NCBI GenBank assembly: GCA_032718565.1
Contig: JAVGVS010000007.1
Span: 5,138,259 to 5,202,258 of the forward strand
Reading direction: 5' to 3'
Length of the DNA stretch: 64,000 nt
Source of the DNA: Distichodus sexfasciatus
Taxonomy: Eukaryota; Chordata; Actinopteri; Characiformes; Distichodontidae
A program made the position numbers and the translations under genes. Of this stretch, positions 11,368 to 23,785 are shown one piece after another (position 1 is the first letter of the stretch; each line of letters begins with the position of its first letter). The notes below the pieces were generated by a model. The model saw only the letters and a list, made by a program, of their open reading frames with translations, made no database searches and had not been told where the DNA came from.

Positions 11368-11697
11368 AGCGAGGATGCCCTTAGGGCACATGAGAGGGGA
11401 AGGACAGCTCTGTGTCAATATGGAGGACAACATGTGCTGAATAGACATTACACAGTGTGAGCAGAATAACTCCAGCAGGGGAAGAGGACACCAGCTGGTA
11501 TGTACTGCACGTGTGAGTGAATGTGTGTTTAATATACTGCATGCATTTACTGTATATACACGCCATATATACTGTTTTCTACTGTATATGACTTATTCAT
11601 GTCTCTGCAAAACTACAGAGGTGGAGACCAACACTGAGAGTTTCTTCTTTGCCCCTGGCACATGACCAAACACCACATTTATCACCCCCATTCTTCC

Positions 11698-11698
<1 letters not shown>
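11368..11698. other. Non-coding sequence
   Basis: No recognisable structure. A minus-strand frame of 61 codons here has no coding character. Confidence 0.5.
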
Positions 11699-11740
<42 letters not shown>

Positions 11741-11759
11741 TCCCTCTCTCTCTCTCCCC
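11699..11759. repeat. (CT)n microsatellite
   Basis: About 60 bp of CT repeat with two CCCTC interruptions. It produces the Arg/Glu repeat in the minus-strand frame at 11593-11793, which is therefore not a gene. Confidence 0.95.
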
Positions 11760-12010
11760 TCTCCTCCTGCTCCTGTCCTCCCAGGCTGGCCACCCTGCGT
11801 TTGAAATTAATTAGCGCCCTGCATAGTATTGAGTAAGTCTCAGGGTTTGGCCTGAAAACTGATGAAATATCAGGCAGGCTGCCGAGGGCCGAGATATAAG
11901 TATGTGGAGAGGGTCAGAGGTTAATCCCCATTGATTTTCCCCGCCTGCATACAAGTGCCGTTAAAACAGGGAGCAGGAGAGTGCGCCGCCTCAACTCAAA
12001 GGCTTTCATA
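11760..12010. promoter_or_regulatory. CNE-like block (weak)
   Basis: Mixed-complexity sequence with an AATTAATTAG homeodomain-type string just after the CT repeat (near 11805). No coding frame. Confidence 0.25.
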
Positions 12011-13148
12011 AACCTTTGTGTGTACACAGTTTAGATTTGGATCACCTATAACTGCCAAAGCAAACACTCTTCCTGAAGAAAAACTCCTTTCAGTAACTAT
12101 TAAGCTAGGAAGATACGGCACTGACTTAAACAAAAAAGACTCTCACAAACATATACATGAAAATCATAAAATACATTTGTACGGTTTGTCACTGTTTATG
12201 CTTTGTTGCCATGCTCACAGCTGACCAAGTTAGACACAAACAACCTGAAAGTGCTAAAAATGTTTTTTTTTTAAAATGCAGCATTTGTACTGAGCAGCCA
12301 TCATGGATTCTGAACTCGGGGTCCTCTGTGCTGCTCCAAGATATTTGGTCAGGTGTCTGAGACATGAGGGTGCGCATATTGTAAAAAGAAAAAATGAAGC
12401 AAATTGAGTTTGTGAGTTTATAACTGTTTCTATACATACTTTTTAAAAAATTGAACAAATACAAGTGCATCAAGCAGGAAGCAACTGTGTAACAAGATTG
12501 TATACATCTAGTGCACATTTTTAGTATGGAATGGCTGATTAGAGCAGGCAGTGTCTAGCTGTAGGGTCATTAACCTCAATTTAATAAGTGTCCAGTTAAG
12601 TTCCACACTGACACACTTCGAGACCACACTTAATGGCAGATAATTTAGGAACACTGACTAGTTGTGAGAAGCAATCAGACATGAATGGAATAGCACTTAC
12701 GCAGCACACTGTGAAAGGCTGTAAGACAGCTTGCTCAAACGGCAATGTCAAAACTGTACACTAGCTACAGACAATACATGCGATGTTCGTTAAACATTGT
12801 TACTTTTTTCACCTGGATTTGTTAAACGAGAATGTTAATGATAAAACATGCAGTAAATTGTGTTTGCCTCATTTTTTTGCCCATCAGTGTATGAAAATGT
12901 GCAAACATGTATAAAACAATTTCACAGAATTACATTTAATGGACAAGAAAGTTCATTTGGCTCCTTCAAAGCAAAATCTGCACAAATGAGGGGTGATGAC
13001 TTTCACATTGCTGTACAGTATATGACGTGTTTCGAACTGTTGCATACTGCAAATGTAACCATGTTTCTACCCTATTATTTTGTGTTTTGTTTTTGTGAAT
13101 AGAAGCCAGACTTATTAGTTTAATTATCATTCTTCCTTTTTCTTTTTT
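12011..13148. other. AT-rich non-coding stretch
   Basis: No exon, tRNA-like or TIR structure seen. Short frames on both strands overlap each other and look random. Confidence 0.55.
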
Positions 13149-13355
13149 AAAGTAAAAGTCAAAGTAAACTTTGTCATCTCTGCTATATACTGCACAAGTA
13201 TACAGAGAGACAAGGTGACATGGCTCCAGTTTAAACAGGAACAAATAAGGCACACAGAATAGGCAATATAAAAATAGAATGTAAAATACACATTTCGAAC
13301 TAGAAGTGAAATATAAAATATAAACTTTAAACTAGAAGTAGAAAGAGAAACAGTT
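13149..13355 (-). mobile_element. Retroposon 3' tail fragment, minus strand
   Basis: Its reverse complement matches 16815-16988 over the AACTGGAGCCATGTC core, the TTGCCTA..TGTGCCTTATTTG block and the end GAGATGACAAAGT. The GACAATAAAGT-type terminus resembles 3' ends of fish non-LTR retrotransposons or derived SINEs. No reverse-transcriptase coding sequence is present. The family is not assigned. Confidence 0.65.
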
Positions 13356-14030
13356 AGGATGTGGTACTCAGCTTACAATTTAACAGTTTATCTAAGTTTC
13401 TTCTTATATTTAACAGTTTGATTAAGCACAGACTGTTCAATAATTTCCCAATGCTTTTTGCATGTTATTGCCAAAGTGCTTTGCCTTTCTCTCTCTTCCA
13501 TTCTCAGCTCAAATGAGCACAGTGTGGCAGGGAAAGGCCCGTTTCATTGATGAGCACTCCTGTGTTCTATTGATGGAGCACGTAGAGAAAGCCGGCATGC
13601 CATGGATTCTCCACATGATCAAATTCAACTAGGAACTTAGTGTGATACTAATGCTCCTTCTCAACCGAGCAGAAACACAGATCGATGACTTGCGATCAGC
13701 CGATCACTAAGTCATTATATCATTGCCCTAATTTAAACAGATTATGTCTAATCAACAATGCAGCCGGTGCTAACAGGTGGGTCACAGGGTGATGGAATAC
13801 CTTTGGCATACCTAGTGAATGTTTATGTTGCACTCAAAGCCAAATGGCTTCACTTTACATAAAACTTCTATTATTTTATGAACAAAATGCAATGCAAAAT
13901 TTGTCATGGTGAACAGAAATGCCTGGCTCGCTCCTCTCCACACAAAATAAATGCACAGGCGCCAGCATTTTTTGTAACCACTACTTTATGCAAAACCTCC
14001 ACCAAGGCAAAAATAATTTTGCAAATTAAT
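13356..14030. other. Non-coding sequence, partly CNE-like
   Basis: The section from about 13480 to 13800 has mixed complexity with CATTGATGAGC and GCGATCAGCCGATCAC strings, unlike the AT-rich flanks. No coding frame is supported. Confidence 0.35.
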
Positions 14031-14037
14031 TTTCATG

Positions 14038-14069
<32 letters not shown>

Positions 14070-14070
14070 G
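14038..14070. repeat. (CT)n microsatellite
   Basis: About 15 CT units, then a TTTCTCTG interruption. Confidence 0.9.
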
Positions 14071-14119
14071 TTTACCCCTGTTTGGTTTTTGCACTTCTCT
14101 TAATCCCATCATGCGGGCA

Positions 14120-14650
14120 ATAAGGGTATGCGACATGAGCACATTTAATTTTCCCTGTTAGTCCTGGGCAAGCCCAGAGGTGTGCTTTAATAAGGATCAA
14201 TGGCACTTTATCTGGGACAGGACCTACTTCAGTGCATGCAAATTAAACCCCAACACTTAAAGAAAAAAAGTGCACTGGATTTAATTAAAAAGAAAACGTA
14301 AGACCACGGGCTCTGGAAATTCAATTAAAGGATTTATGCAAAGGGTGGCTAGCTTTTTCTTGCATCGCCTTCACTGTTTGTGTAATGAGCCTTTCATATT
14401 AAAAATCAATAGGCAATCTGAAGTGGAGGAATCACCCTCCTTTGTGTGCGTGTTTGAAATCAATTTGAAAAGTAGTTCATCAGCCTCACTGTCAGAGATG
14501 AGTGCTCGGGAAGAGAGCCTTCATCCTGATAGGAAACGGCAGTAGCACTGCAGAAATCTGGCATGTCTGGGGAAGGATTGGCTGCTTTCATGGAACGCTT
14601 TATGTGCTGAGAGACTGTTCAAGATTTGACCTCAAATACCCTCATCATTT
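14120..14650. promoter_or_regulatory. CNE-like block with octamer motif (candidate enhancer)
   Basis: About 500 bp of mixed-complexity sequence with a perfect octamer ATGCAAAT at 14236-14243 (POU-factor type), a TTTAATTAAAA string near 14280 and TTCAATTAAAGG near 14322. No sustained coding frame was found. The density of homeodomain/POU-type sites in otherwise unique sequence is what neural or craniofacial enhancers in fish gene deserts look like. This is inference; conservation was not tested. Confidence 0.4.
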
Positions 14651-15160
14651 ATGATGCTATGATGTCCGTATTTCCAACATTTTGCATACTCAAGTTTAGA
14701 AAGAACCAAAATTTAGAAAAGACGATTATGGCCAACTTGTCATGGTTGAGATCATTTTTGAGTAATATGACAAAAATATATTTACCAGAGTAAAGTTGTT
14801 TTATTTGCTCTAGATGCTGGAAGATGTTTAGAAGCATTTAAGGCCCATTTTTGATAAAGGTAAGATTTTGCACAGATGCTCCACAGCTCGGACATGCACT
14901 GAAAATCAGTCTTGGGTTCCTCTGTCCAAATGTCCATACTGCCTTGGTATCGATCCAGGCACACTCTTAACCACAACCAATTCCACTATAAACCATTTAG
15001 ACTCTCCCTATACAGTCAAGCTGGCCATGGGATTGCCCGGCATTGGTCTTCATGCTGGAACGCTGGGTCCTGCAGGGGTGTGTGTTTTAGCCTAATGAAA
15101 TGGTATCTGTATAGACAATAATCCCTATAACAGGATTGAGATGGGACATGCATGTCGATA
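14651..15160. other. Non-coding sequence
   Basis: Unique-looking sequence. Three overlapping short frames around 14780-15120 lie on both strands, which argues against coding. Confidence 0.45.
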
Positions 15161-15570
15161 CAAGCAAATGGGATTGCTAGCTCTTCCCCTCCCGTTGTCC
15201 GCTAAGCCCAGCTCCTTAAATGGCTCTCGCGACTGAAAACCAAAGGGGGAGGGGAGTATCAATTTTCTACAACATCCAGATTAAAAGATTTAAGCTCCCC
15301 TGAAGTTCCTCTGAAGTTTTACATTAATGTGCAGCAGATGCATCCAAATGGGAGCGTTCCAGGGTAGTGGCGAAAAATCGCAGCATCAGCGCAAGGGAGG
15401 AGAGTATAAAATAAAAAAGGTTCCTGTAACTATCTAGCCACTTAATTAAGGTTGGCTGCAAAACATTTAGCCATACCTCCTGCCGTCCTGACAGCCTGAG
15501 CAATGCTGCAGTGTCAGGTTAAGATATTGCGGTTCAAATCAGAACACTTTCCGGACAGTTTTTATGAACT
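15161..15570. promoter_or_regulatory. CNE-like block
   Basis: GC-richer, mixed-complexity sequence with a G-rich AAAGGGGGAGGGGAG patch and no open coding frame. It is bounded by AT-rich DNA. Confidence 0.3.
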
Positions 15571-16049
15571 GTAAAATAGCTGGTGGCAGGGATTCTACTG
15601 ATCTAACGCATCAGCAGTGATTGTAAAATGTTTTCCAGCCTCACAGTGGATCCATTACTGAAATCACAAGTCAGGCACAAGTCTACTGTCAGTTGTATAT
15701 CTATGAACACTGACATGTTGGAACAAAATTAGAAGAAAATTCACTTTGCTTTGCAGAGTCAAGAAATCCTCAGAAAACTCTTTACATGAGCTTTAAATGT
15801 TTCCATCATTGAGCAGTCAATCTGTTTTATGATTGGTTTGTACATATTCTGCAAAAAATGTGTTAAAGCAATTGTAAACATTTTGAATTCTCTTGAAGTT
15901 AGGTTAATGTAAAAACCAAGGACAAAAACCTTCAGAATAGGTTGAAACACTTACATTTTTTTCTGAGGCTTTTATTCTGTGCAACATACACTTACACTTA
16001 CCTAATTACACATACAGTCTTGATGACCAACTTAGGGCTAAATGTTACA
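15571..16049. other. AT-rich non-coding sequence
   Basis: No recognisable structure. Confidence 0.5.
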
Positions 16050-16162
16050 CTCAGGGGCCCAGTGGTAGTAGTTTTGGCAAAAGGATAAAGGGGGCTTTGA
16101 ATCTACAAATTCTTGGTCTGTAGGTGAGTGCCATACCACCAGAACACCACCACCACCTTCTT
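16050..16162 (-). mobile_element. Degenerate tRNA-like SINE head (possible), minus strand
   Basis: The reverse complement begins GGTGGTGTTCTGGTGGTATG and has a weak B-box-like AGATTCAAAGCC, similar in layout to the heads of the two SINE families in this window. No clear body or tail follows. It may be an old fragment. Confidence 0.35.
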
Positions 16163-16814
16163 AAATAAATTTAACAACTCAACATAGGATTTTTACTTAC
16201 TAATATGTTTGCAAATGAATCTTGCATTAGAGTGTTTTAATGGGCCTTATGCGCAACATTAGTTCTGTGTTCGTTCAGTAGGTGACTTCTCTACCGGCAT
16301 AACTTTGCGTGAAACCTCTCTGTCTGTGGTTACTTTTTACACAAATACTTTCAACAAATAGTGTTTTACAGAAGATGTCTGAAGCAGCTTCCCCGCATCT
16401 CTGCATTCAATGTCCACCGGATCTGCAAGTCGTCAACAACCCCAGACAGCAGACTGGGCAAAAGTTTTTAGTTGTATGCCTCCTCTTACATTCACAACTA
16501 TGAGGTGCACTTCTTAACAACTAGTTAAGTTACCTCAGCTAACACCTGATTTCTGTGGGTTGATAGAAAAATATCTCTGGTAACTGGTAAATTTGGTATT
16601 TTTTCTGATTTATGCCAATTCATTAGTTGCCACAATCAACCAAGCACACCTTAACTAATCCTAGCTGACAGACTGTTTTTTCACTGTAAAAGTATGTTTG
16701 ATCTGACATAAGTGTAGCGTTATAGTAAGTTTACCGCATCAAGTTAGCCTGCTAATGTTAACTAATTGTAACGCCACCTGGCAGACTATAATTGTAGGCT
16801 GAATACCGCATTCT
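16163..16814. other. Non-coding sequence
   Basis: AT-rich with repeated short CTAACT/TTAACTAA strings. No exon or element boundary was seen. Confidence 0.5.
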
Positions 16815-16988
16815 AATTGTTTCTCTTTCTATATCTAGTTTAAAGTGTGTATTTCATACTCTATTTATATATTGCCTAGTCTATGTGCCTTATTTGTTCT
16901 TTGTTATTTGCACTGTTAAAACTGGAGCCATGTCGTCTCGTCTCTCTGTATGTAGTATGTAGTAGAGATGACAATAAAGTCTACTCAG
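16815..16988 (+). mobile_element. Retroposon 3' tail fragment, plus strand
   Basis: Inverted partner of 13149-13355. It shares TTTCTCTTTCTA, TCTAGTTTAAAGT, ATTGCCTA, GTGCCTTATTTGTT, AACTGGAGCCATGTC and the terminal GAGATGACAATAAAGT. The two copies differ by internal indels, so they are independent old insertions. They flank 3.5 kb that includes the octamer-containing CNE-like block. Confidence 0.65.
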
Positions 16989-17369
16989 ACATTGACAGAG
17001 ACTGGTAATTTTGAGCATTTGTTGCATTGGGTTTGTTCTGACTTTTGAAGAATCTGTTGTCACTCATTTTACACCAGTATCAAACATAGACAGGAATAAT
17101 ATATTTCAGCATTCTCTACATAATTATGATTTTGAAAAAAATAATAATAATAAAACAGAGACACTACTACTTATTAACTTGAGATATGCATTCAGTTTTT
17201 TAAAAAAGTATTTCTTTGGTTTGATATTATTACCTCAGACAAACCGGGGAAACCACTGTCATTCCACCAGATGCGAACCGAAGTGAAAAGCGGAAGTGTC
17301 CGGTTCAAATGTCAGACGCATGGCCCATTAAAAAATAATAAATGGATATTTCTGTAACAATGGAATTAG

Positions 17370-17372
<3 letters not shown>

Positions 17373-17416
<44 letters not shown>

Positions 17417-17440
17417 CATATATGTATATATATATATATT
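17373..17440. repeat. Compound (CA)n(TA)n microsatellite
   Basis: About 14 CA units followed by TA repeats with CATATATG interruptions. The TA part is partly self-complementary. Confidence 0.95.
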
Positions 17441-17859
17441 GTTTATTTTTATTAGTGATATAAAGCCATCACTTAGTAACACATCAACTACACTGTGAGA
17501 CAAGATCTGAGATATGGAAAGAACAGCATGATTTTATTCAATTATTCAAGTTTATTCATTAAAGCTAGAGTGACACAATTACTTAATCTTCTGATCCTTT
17601 ATGTCAGGCAGGTCACACAGTCCCGCACTCAGAAGCATCAGGGACGACCTAACCTTGGCGAGGAGGACTAAAACAGGCAGCCGCTATGAAAGGTGAGACA
17701 GGACGGCCCATTCATCCTGTGCTCTCTAAAATAGTCCTAATGCTGGGATTAGCATCGGAGCAGGAAGCAGACAGAAAACACAGTCATCACAGCACGCAGA
17801 CGTCATTTTATCCATGCAACCCATTATCTGCTTTGGGCTCAGACTCATTCACAAAACCC
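17441..17859. other. Non-coding sequence, partly CNE-like
   Basis: Mixed-complexity sequence around 17600-17830. A 73-codon frame enters the CATC repeat and is not considered coding. Confidence 0.4.
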
Positions 17860-17881
17860 CCATCCATCCATCCATCCATCC
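17860..17881. repeat. (CATC)n tandem repeat
   Basis: Five CATC units. Confidence 0.85.
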
Positions 17882-18346
17882 GCTTCACTCTCACTCACAA
17901 AACATAGTGGAGCTCCAGTTTCAGAGCTAATATTCACAGAGGATGCTCTTTTTTTCAGTTAAGCAAAACTGAGGAAGAATGTGGAGAATGGTGGATTGGT
18001 TTCCTTGTCATTATAGGCAAATAAACACTATTCTGAAAATATGTTTGACCTACATGAAGTAATGATGATCTTTAGTTGGCAAAAAAAATAAAATGCTTTC
18101 TTTCTACAAAACTTTGCATCATACAGTTAAATGACCATTGTTGCATCTGACATTATAAAAATCAAATTGAAACTGGTGGAAACAATGATGGCTGAACACA
18201 CTCTTAAACCCTTCATATGATAGAATTTGCTAAATGAAATTTCTCCACTGTGATGAGTCAGTACAGAAAGCATTATGTTTGGTAAGAGTGTGGGTGAAAA
18301 AAAGGGCCTCTGTCTGTTTGCTGGTAACTTTGACAAATGTTTATCA
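17882..18346. other. Non-coding sequence
   Basis: AT-rich, no recognisable structure. It ends at the left boundary of the palindrome. Confidence 0.5.
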
Positions 18347-18527
18347 GACCTCTGCACTTGACCCATCCGTGAAGGAGCAGTGGGCAGCTAACAGGTGCAG
18401 CACCCGGGGAGCCGTGCTTGGGGACTACACCTTGCTCATGAGTACCACAGTGGTAACTTTACCAGTCCTGGATTCGTACCTGAGACCTTCTGATCACAGG
18501 GCGAACACCCTACCGTTACACCACCAA
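18347..18527 (-). mobile_element. SINE family 2 copy in left palindrome arm, tail missing
   Basis: Exact inverted copy of the right-arm SINE, running from the tRNA-like head at 18527 to an abrupt end at 18347 inside the body. The tail seen in the right copy is absent, and unrelated sequence begins at once. An independent insertion would not be expected to share all bases and flank with its neighbour. Confidence 0.85.
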
Positions 18528-18600
18528 CTGACATGTTAACCAGTTTTCAGATTTCTTCCCCTGCTGCATTCAGAATTAAAGTTGCAATATTAATAGATTT

Positions 18601-18704
<104 letters not shown>

Positions 18705-18777
18705 AAATCTATTAATATTGCAACTTTAATTCTGAATGCAGCAGGGGAAGAAATCTGAAAACTGGTTAACATGTCAG

Positions 18778-19030
18778 TTGGTGGTGTAACGGTAGGGTGT
18801 TCGCCCTGTGATCAGAAGGTCTCAGGTACGAATCCAGGACTGGTAAAGTTACCACTGTGGTACTCATGAGCAAGGTGTAGTCCCCAAGCACGGCTCCCCG
18901 GGTGCTGCACCTGTTAGCTGCCCACTGCTCCTTCACGGATGGGTCAAGTGCAGAGGTCACATCTCGTTGTGGTGCACTGTGTGTTTGCTGTGCTGTGTTC
19001 ACAATGACAAATAATCACTCACTTTTACTT
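18778..19030 (+). mobile_element. tRNA-derived SINE (family 2), full length, plus strand
   Basis: A tRNA-like head starts near 18778 with TGGTGGTGTAACGGTAGG. The B box GGTACGAATCC is at 18825-18835, followed by the GAGCAAGGTGTAGTCCCC and GCTGCCCACTGCTCC blocks and the terminal TGACAAATAATCACTCAC. This is the most complete family-2 copy in the window and serves as the local reference for the fragments. Everything up to 18958 is mirrored in the left palindrome arm. Confidence 0.9.
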
Positions 19031-19440
19031 CACTTGTGAGCAAAGGCACACAGGTCTCTTTTTTGACTCACAGTTTATAAATAGACCTGTTTCATATAAT
19101 TATGAGTTTTGATTTTGTAGTTTGTACAATATACTGATGAGAAAAAGAATATTTCATTGTAAGTTACAAGAATTTGCACAAGCTGTCTGTTGGTGTGTGA
19201 AAGAGAGACGCATGTGCTCAGCAAAACAAAACAGGCTCCAAGGCCAAAGTCTGCACAAGTAAGAAGCAAGTATTTGAGATCCAAACTGAAGAATAACACA
19301 CACACAGCAGGCAAACACAGGAACAGACAAATGGCAGGTAAATCGGGAAGATTTAAATTGGGCAACACACTGCTTTGGGAAATGAAACAATCAGGTAAAC
19401 CAAATGGAGAAAAGTAAAGCTTAGTAATTGGAGACTATTT
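19031..19440. other. Non-coding sequence
   Basis: No recognisable structure. Overlapping frames of 75-97 codons lie on both strands and contradict one another. Confidence 0.5.
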
Positions 19441-20080
19441 AAGATGCTCCTCACCCACACTTTCTGAGGTTCTAATCGCCAATTATGACTCCATTAGTAG
19501 GACCTGTCAGTTCATTTGCTCTGGAGGCGGGCAGTGAGGCCTGCGGAGCCAGACCTTTTGCTCTCAGGCGTTCCACCTCCCTGCTCGTGTCTCCACACGG
19601 CTGCCATCCTCCATCTCTCTAGGCCTGTCCACAGGAGCCTTGCTTCCACAGAAATTGGCATCTAACCCCCGTAGCTGCTGGGCCACTGGAAGCTTCACCC
19701 GAGATGGCAGGCTGCACGAAGAGCCTCTGGTGGGAACGTGGGATGCTTAAATGATGAGACTGTTGATGGAGTTGTTAGACAGTTCATTAAATGTTCAACT
19801 CTGCAGTAAGCACGGCCCGGCCGAGGAAGCACAGGCCTTGTTAGTTGAACTGGAAAATATCAATCAAGGGCCTGAAAGCCTTTAGCTGCTAAGACAAGGA
19901 GTTCTGGGAATAAGAGAAAGCGGAGAAGTCATGATCCACAGAGGGATGCCACATTTAAGTAGATGTCAACCTCTTAAATAAATGCCCACTTTTTATCCCT
20001 TTAGCACTTTTGACTCGAATGCCCAATGCTCAGAGGAACTTGTTAAAATCCTCTTTTCCCCCCTCTAGCTGTTAACACCA
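19441..20080. promoter_or_regulatory. CNE-like block (candidate enhancer)
   Basis: About 640 bp of mixed-complexity sequence with no long coding frame on either strand despite higher GC. It contains a homeodomain-type GCCAATTATG near 19479 and several ATTAA/ATTAG cores. It stands out sharply against AT-rich DNA on the right side. Function is inferred from composition only. Confidence 0.4.
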
Positions 20081-23000
20081 GATTGCCTGATCCTGGTCAA
20101 AAGTTCACGGTATGTATATGGAACCAAGTGCCAGAGGCAACAATCTTAAGAAAAGATGTGAGACATAGTGTAGACTAATGTGTCTACATGAGATGGTACA
20201 GGTGGACTACATTGTCTATAGAGAATGGCCATTATGGAATTAGACTACGAAATTATGAAATTAGAAGCATATTCTAAATATTATGAACAATGTTCATTTT
20301 TAATCAGCAACTTCAGTATGTTTTTTATGTCAGATTCAGCTGATCGGGATGTAGTCAAATGGACTAATTTTGTTTTTGTTTTTTTTCATTTTTCTATGCT
20401 TTTAAACAATGCAATAAAACCTTACTGCCCATGCCTTTACATATATGGTCAGTTTACTTGACCGTAATAATTTGTGAAATCCTCAACAGATAACAATATT
20501 ATATAATTTTTCATTAGATAATATGCAGACATCATTTGTAAGTTAATCCTTTAGTAAAACCTTTATATTTTCTTTGTCTCTCTGCCTTTTCCTTTAAATG
20601 CTTAAATATGCAGTTAATCCACATGAATCCGTAGACCAGTACAGCCAATTATAACAGCACAATCCTAGTAAACAACACTAATGGTTAATGTTCTACACAG
20701 ATACTTAGCGGGGAACAGCTCAAGTGGATTATGAGGTTTAACTAATATTAAAACCCAAGCGTGATCCAAGGTTGTGGAATAATGCATTATTGCCTGAAGA
20801 AGTGAGCAGGATATTATAGTGAACATGAAGAGTTAATGGACTTGACATATTGCAGCAACAAAATAAACACGGCGTCTGCAGGCTACTTACATACACAGTA
20901 CTATATGTTTCTTTTAAGGTTAATTGAGAGTGAAGTTCTAAGAAAACAGCTGAGGATTTGGATTTAGTAAGTGTGATTAAATGTGTCCTTTCACTCACCT
21001 TACTCCAGCTGTTCACATGCATTCACATACATAAAGTGTATTTTCATATATAAATCTATATTGTGAATCTAAGAGGAGCCAATTACCGTATGCCACATCC
21101 CGGTTGTTATGTTTCTGTGACCCAAGGTTTGTTGACAATGGGGTTGAGTGGTGAAAGTGGAAAAGTGCCAGGGGATCTCCAGGCCATAGTTAAAGCGCGT
21201 CAGTTACACCAAACTCAGCCACAGGTGCAGACGGCAGACCTTCCCAAACCACAACACTGCATACAATACAGACCAAGCAATCCCAGCATGCATAAGTCAG
21301 CAATTGCTTTCATTCTCTCCCTCTTTAGCACTGGTTCTAGCAAGTGGTGTTAAAAATCAAGAGAATGTGTAAAAGCAATAGACACAATGCATAGGGCATT
21401 AAAGAGAAATACAAGAAGGAAGAACTAGAGCTTTTTGCAAACACTATGGCCAAAGTGTTCTCAGGTTCCATGCTCCAGTGCTTTCCTTGGAGTAGGCCCA
21501 AAATTTTCACTGCACTGTCCTTTCAAAAAGACCAGTCTTCCTTCTTCCTGTTTCTTTGGTAGACCTTGGCATTGCCCCACTCACTTTTTTTCATTCCTTT
21601 TTTTTTTTAATTTCCCGAACGTCTGAGGAGAATTTCCGTGATAGCTCAGGTAAATAAGCTAAACAGCTGAGCAAACAGAAGCAAGTACCACAGTGGCCAT
21701 GTGGAGAAGCCAAGAGAGAACTAAAGAGGGAGGGATACCAGGTAGGGCAAAATTAAATGTTCAGCAGGGAATAGTGGTTGTGTGAAATGTGAAGTCAGGG
21801 TCTGACAGGTTGATGTGGTCAGTGTGTAGTTGGACTTGGTCTATACAAATAGACTGGCCTTTGTTTATGGCACCTAGATGCTCAAAATGAAACCAAGGAA
21901 CCTAAAGCAAATCTTTTGCAAGGCGGAATGCAATTGACAGCATCAAAAAATGAAGGACCTAAAATGAGTGATAACATGATTCCAGCATTTACATTTAACA
22001 TATTGGTGAGTTGGCAAATTGTGTAATGTGTGTAGTGTGTTATACTGACCAAACATTAGAAATGAGTTCTAATACCAATGACTTTCAGTGTAATGGGTGA
22101 ATCTGGTCATCACATTTTAATGCAAGAGAAAGTAATGAGAACTTGTGTAGATAGGAAGGCTAAAAGTCAAACCAGAAGAAGATTAAATGTGACAGAGAAA
22201 CTGTGACACACAAGACTACCCAAACCAAAAATAGCCCAGATACCTGATAACAGTGTGGATTACAATCTGGAATGCAGAATATAAAAATGCTCTGGACAGG
22301 ATTCTACTGTGTTCGCAAAGGTATGGAGGACAGCATATGCTAAGTCTATCACTGTATCTTCTGTGGCTTCTGGACTTTTTCAGCTCACATTACTGCTGAT
22401 TTAAAAGGCAGTGTACCTGCATGCACCTCATCCTTTAACCTGCCCTAAGGTGTATGAAACTGTGTTATAGATTAGAGGAAACACAGGACGAGGCCACATG
22501 GTCTTGTGATCTCGACTCAATCTCCAATGAAACCTGTTAGATTTGCCATGAGTGAGAGTAAACCTATATGATGTTTTACATTTACAGCATTTCAGTCAGT
22601 AACCAATTTTCTACCAAAGTTCAAATTAATTCAAAACCAGATTTTTTTACCAGAGAATATATAAAACACAGATATCTGAGTACTGCTGAAGAACAGAACT
22701 CTTACATGCTCTTATAAGTGCATTTTCATACGATGGAAGACATGATAAATGCTATTGGTAACCTTAACAGTAACCCTAACCTACAAGTTTGCTCATGTAG
22801 TGATCCATAATCTGTTTTGTTCTACTCTGTCCTCTGGAGAAGGATATTTCGTCTTGTCCAGCACAGAGCAAGCAGTCTGGAAAGGACAAGTGTTGGGAAA
22901 CATGTAACCAGATATGCTCTGGGCTTCCCAGGGAGCTGACCTTCAACTGGGAGTGATACAGAACATACTAAATGAAGAGCAATAGATAAGGACAGAGGGG

Positions 23001-23160
23001 TGTGTGTACATGTCTGTGTGTGTGGTTTGTCAAGTTTCTATGGCTTTGTGAATACATTTTGGCATGTGATATCTAGCCCCATAAGGGAGAACTGCTTTAA
23101 AGAAACTTTCCAGGTTCTACTTAAAAACTTTAAGCATTAGTTTAGCAAACTTAACAAAGC
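20081..23160. other. Non-coding stretch without clear structure
   Basis: Mostly AT-rich sequence. A poly-T patch lies at about 21600-21609. A segment near 21060-21310 reads with fewer homopolymers but has no splice-bounded coding frame. A weak string resembling the TTTACATTTACAGCATTT start of a common fish repeat lies near 22577, without further support. No TIRs or tRNA-like boxes were seen. Confidence 0.45.
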
Positions 23161-23164
23161 ATTT

Positions 23165-23210
23165 ATTTGTGTGTGTGTATGTGTGTTTGTGAGTGCATGT
23201 GTGTGCCCAT
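23165..23210. repeat. TG-rich low-complexity tract
   Basis: Imperfect TG repeat broken by A and C. Confidence 0.75.
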
Positions 23211-23785
23211 GCAATTAACTAAGACCCTTATTCATATTAATTATACATTTAACAGAGCAGCAGTTATTCTTTACGGCACACTCTTTTTAGCTGATGTAAC
23301 ATCATCTATTGTTAAAGACTCATGTGAGACTGGCATCTGGTTGAAAACAATAACTTTGTCAGCAGTTGCTGCATCATTTAGCGCTTCTTAATAAACTGTG
23401 AATATGACCCACATAGTCACATGCAGCCAGTAGTCAAACTTTTTGCAAAACTAACTTTTAACAAATTGTCATTTTCATATCTTCAAAATATTATTTAAAT
23501 GATTTGGAATAATGAACTGCTTTGGCTTTTTTATACCAAAAATAATGATGTACATTATATGTTAATAACAATGTATCAAATTATGACACATGTCCCAGTA
23601 TATTTCATTCAAGACTTGATCGATCCCCAAAGACTCATCAGCCTATAAAATCCTCATTTACATTTCTAAGAACATGCATTTTGATTGTATAACACTTCAA
23701 GCAATGAGAACAATTGCATGCACCAGTGTTTCAGTTGCATTCATTCTCAGCAAAGGCACGTAGGCTATTCAGGGGTTACCGCATG
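23211..23785. other. AT-rich non-coding sequence
   Basis: No recognisable structure. Confidence 0.5.

Noticed and set aside
11593..11793. Arg/Glu-repeat protein
   Set aside because: It is translation of a (CT)n microsatellite on the opposite strand.
18766..19002. Apparent duplicated protein relative to 18234-18539
   Set aside because: The identity comes from the palindrome arms and the SINE within them.
22577..22600. Start of a common fish interspersed repeat (TTTACATTTACAGCATTT)
   Set aside because: Similarity ends after about 18 bases.
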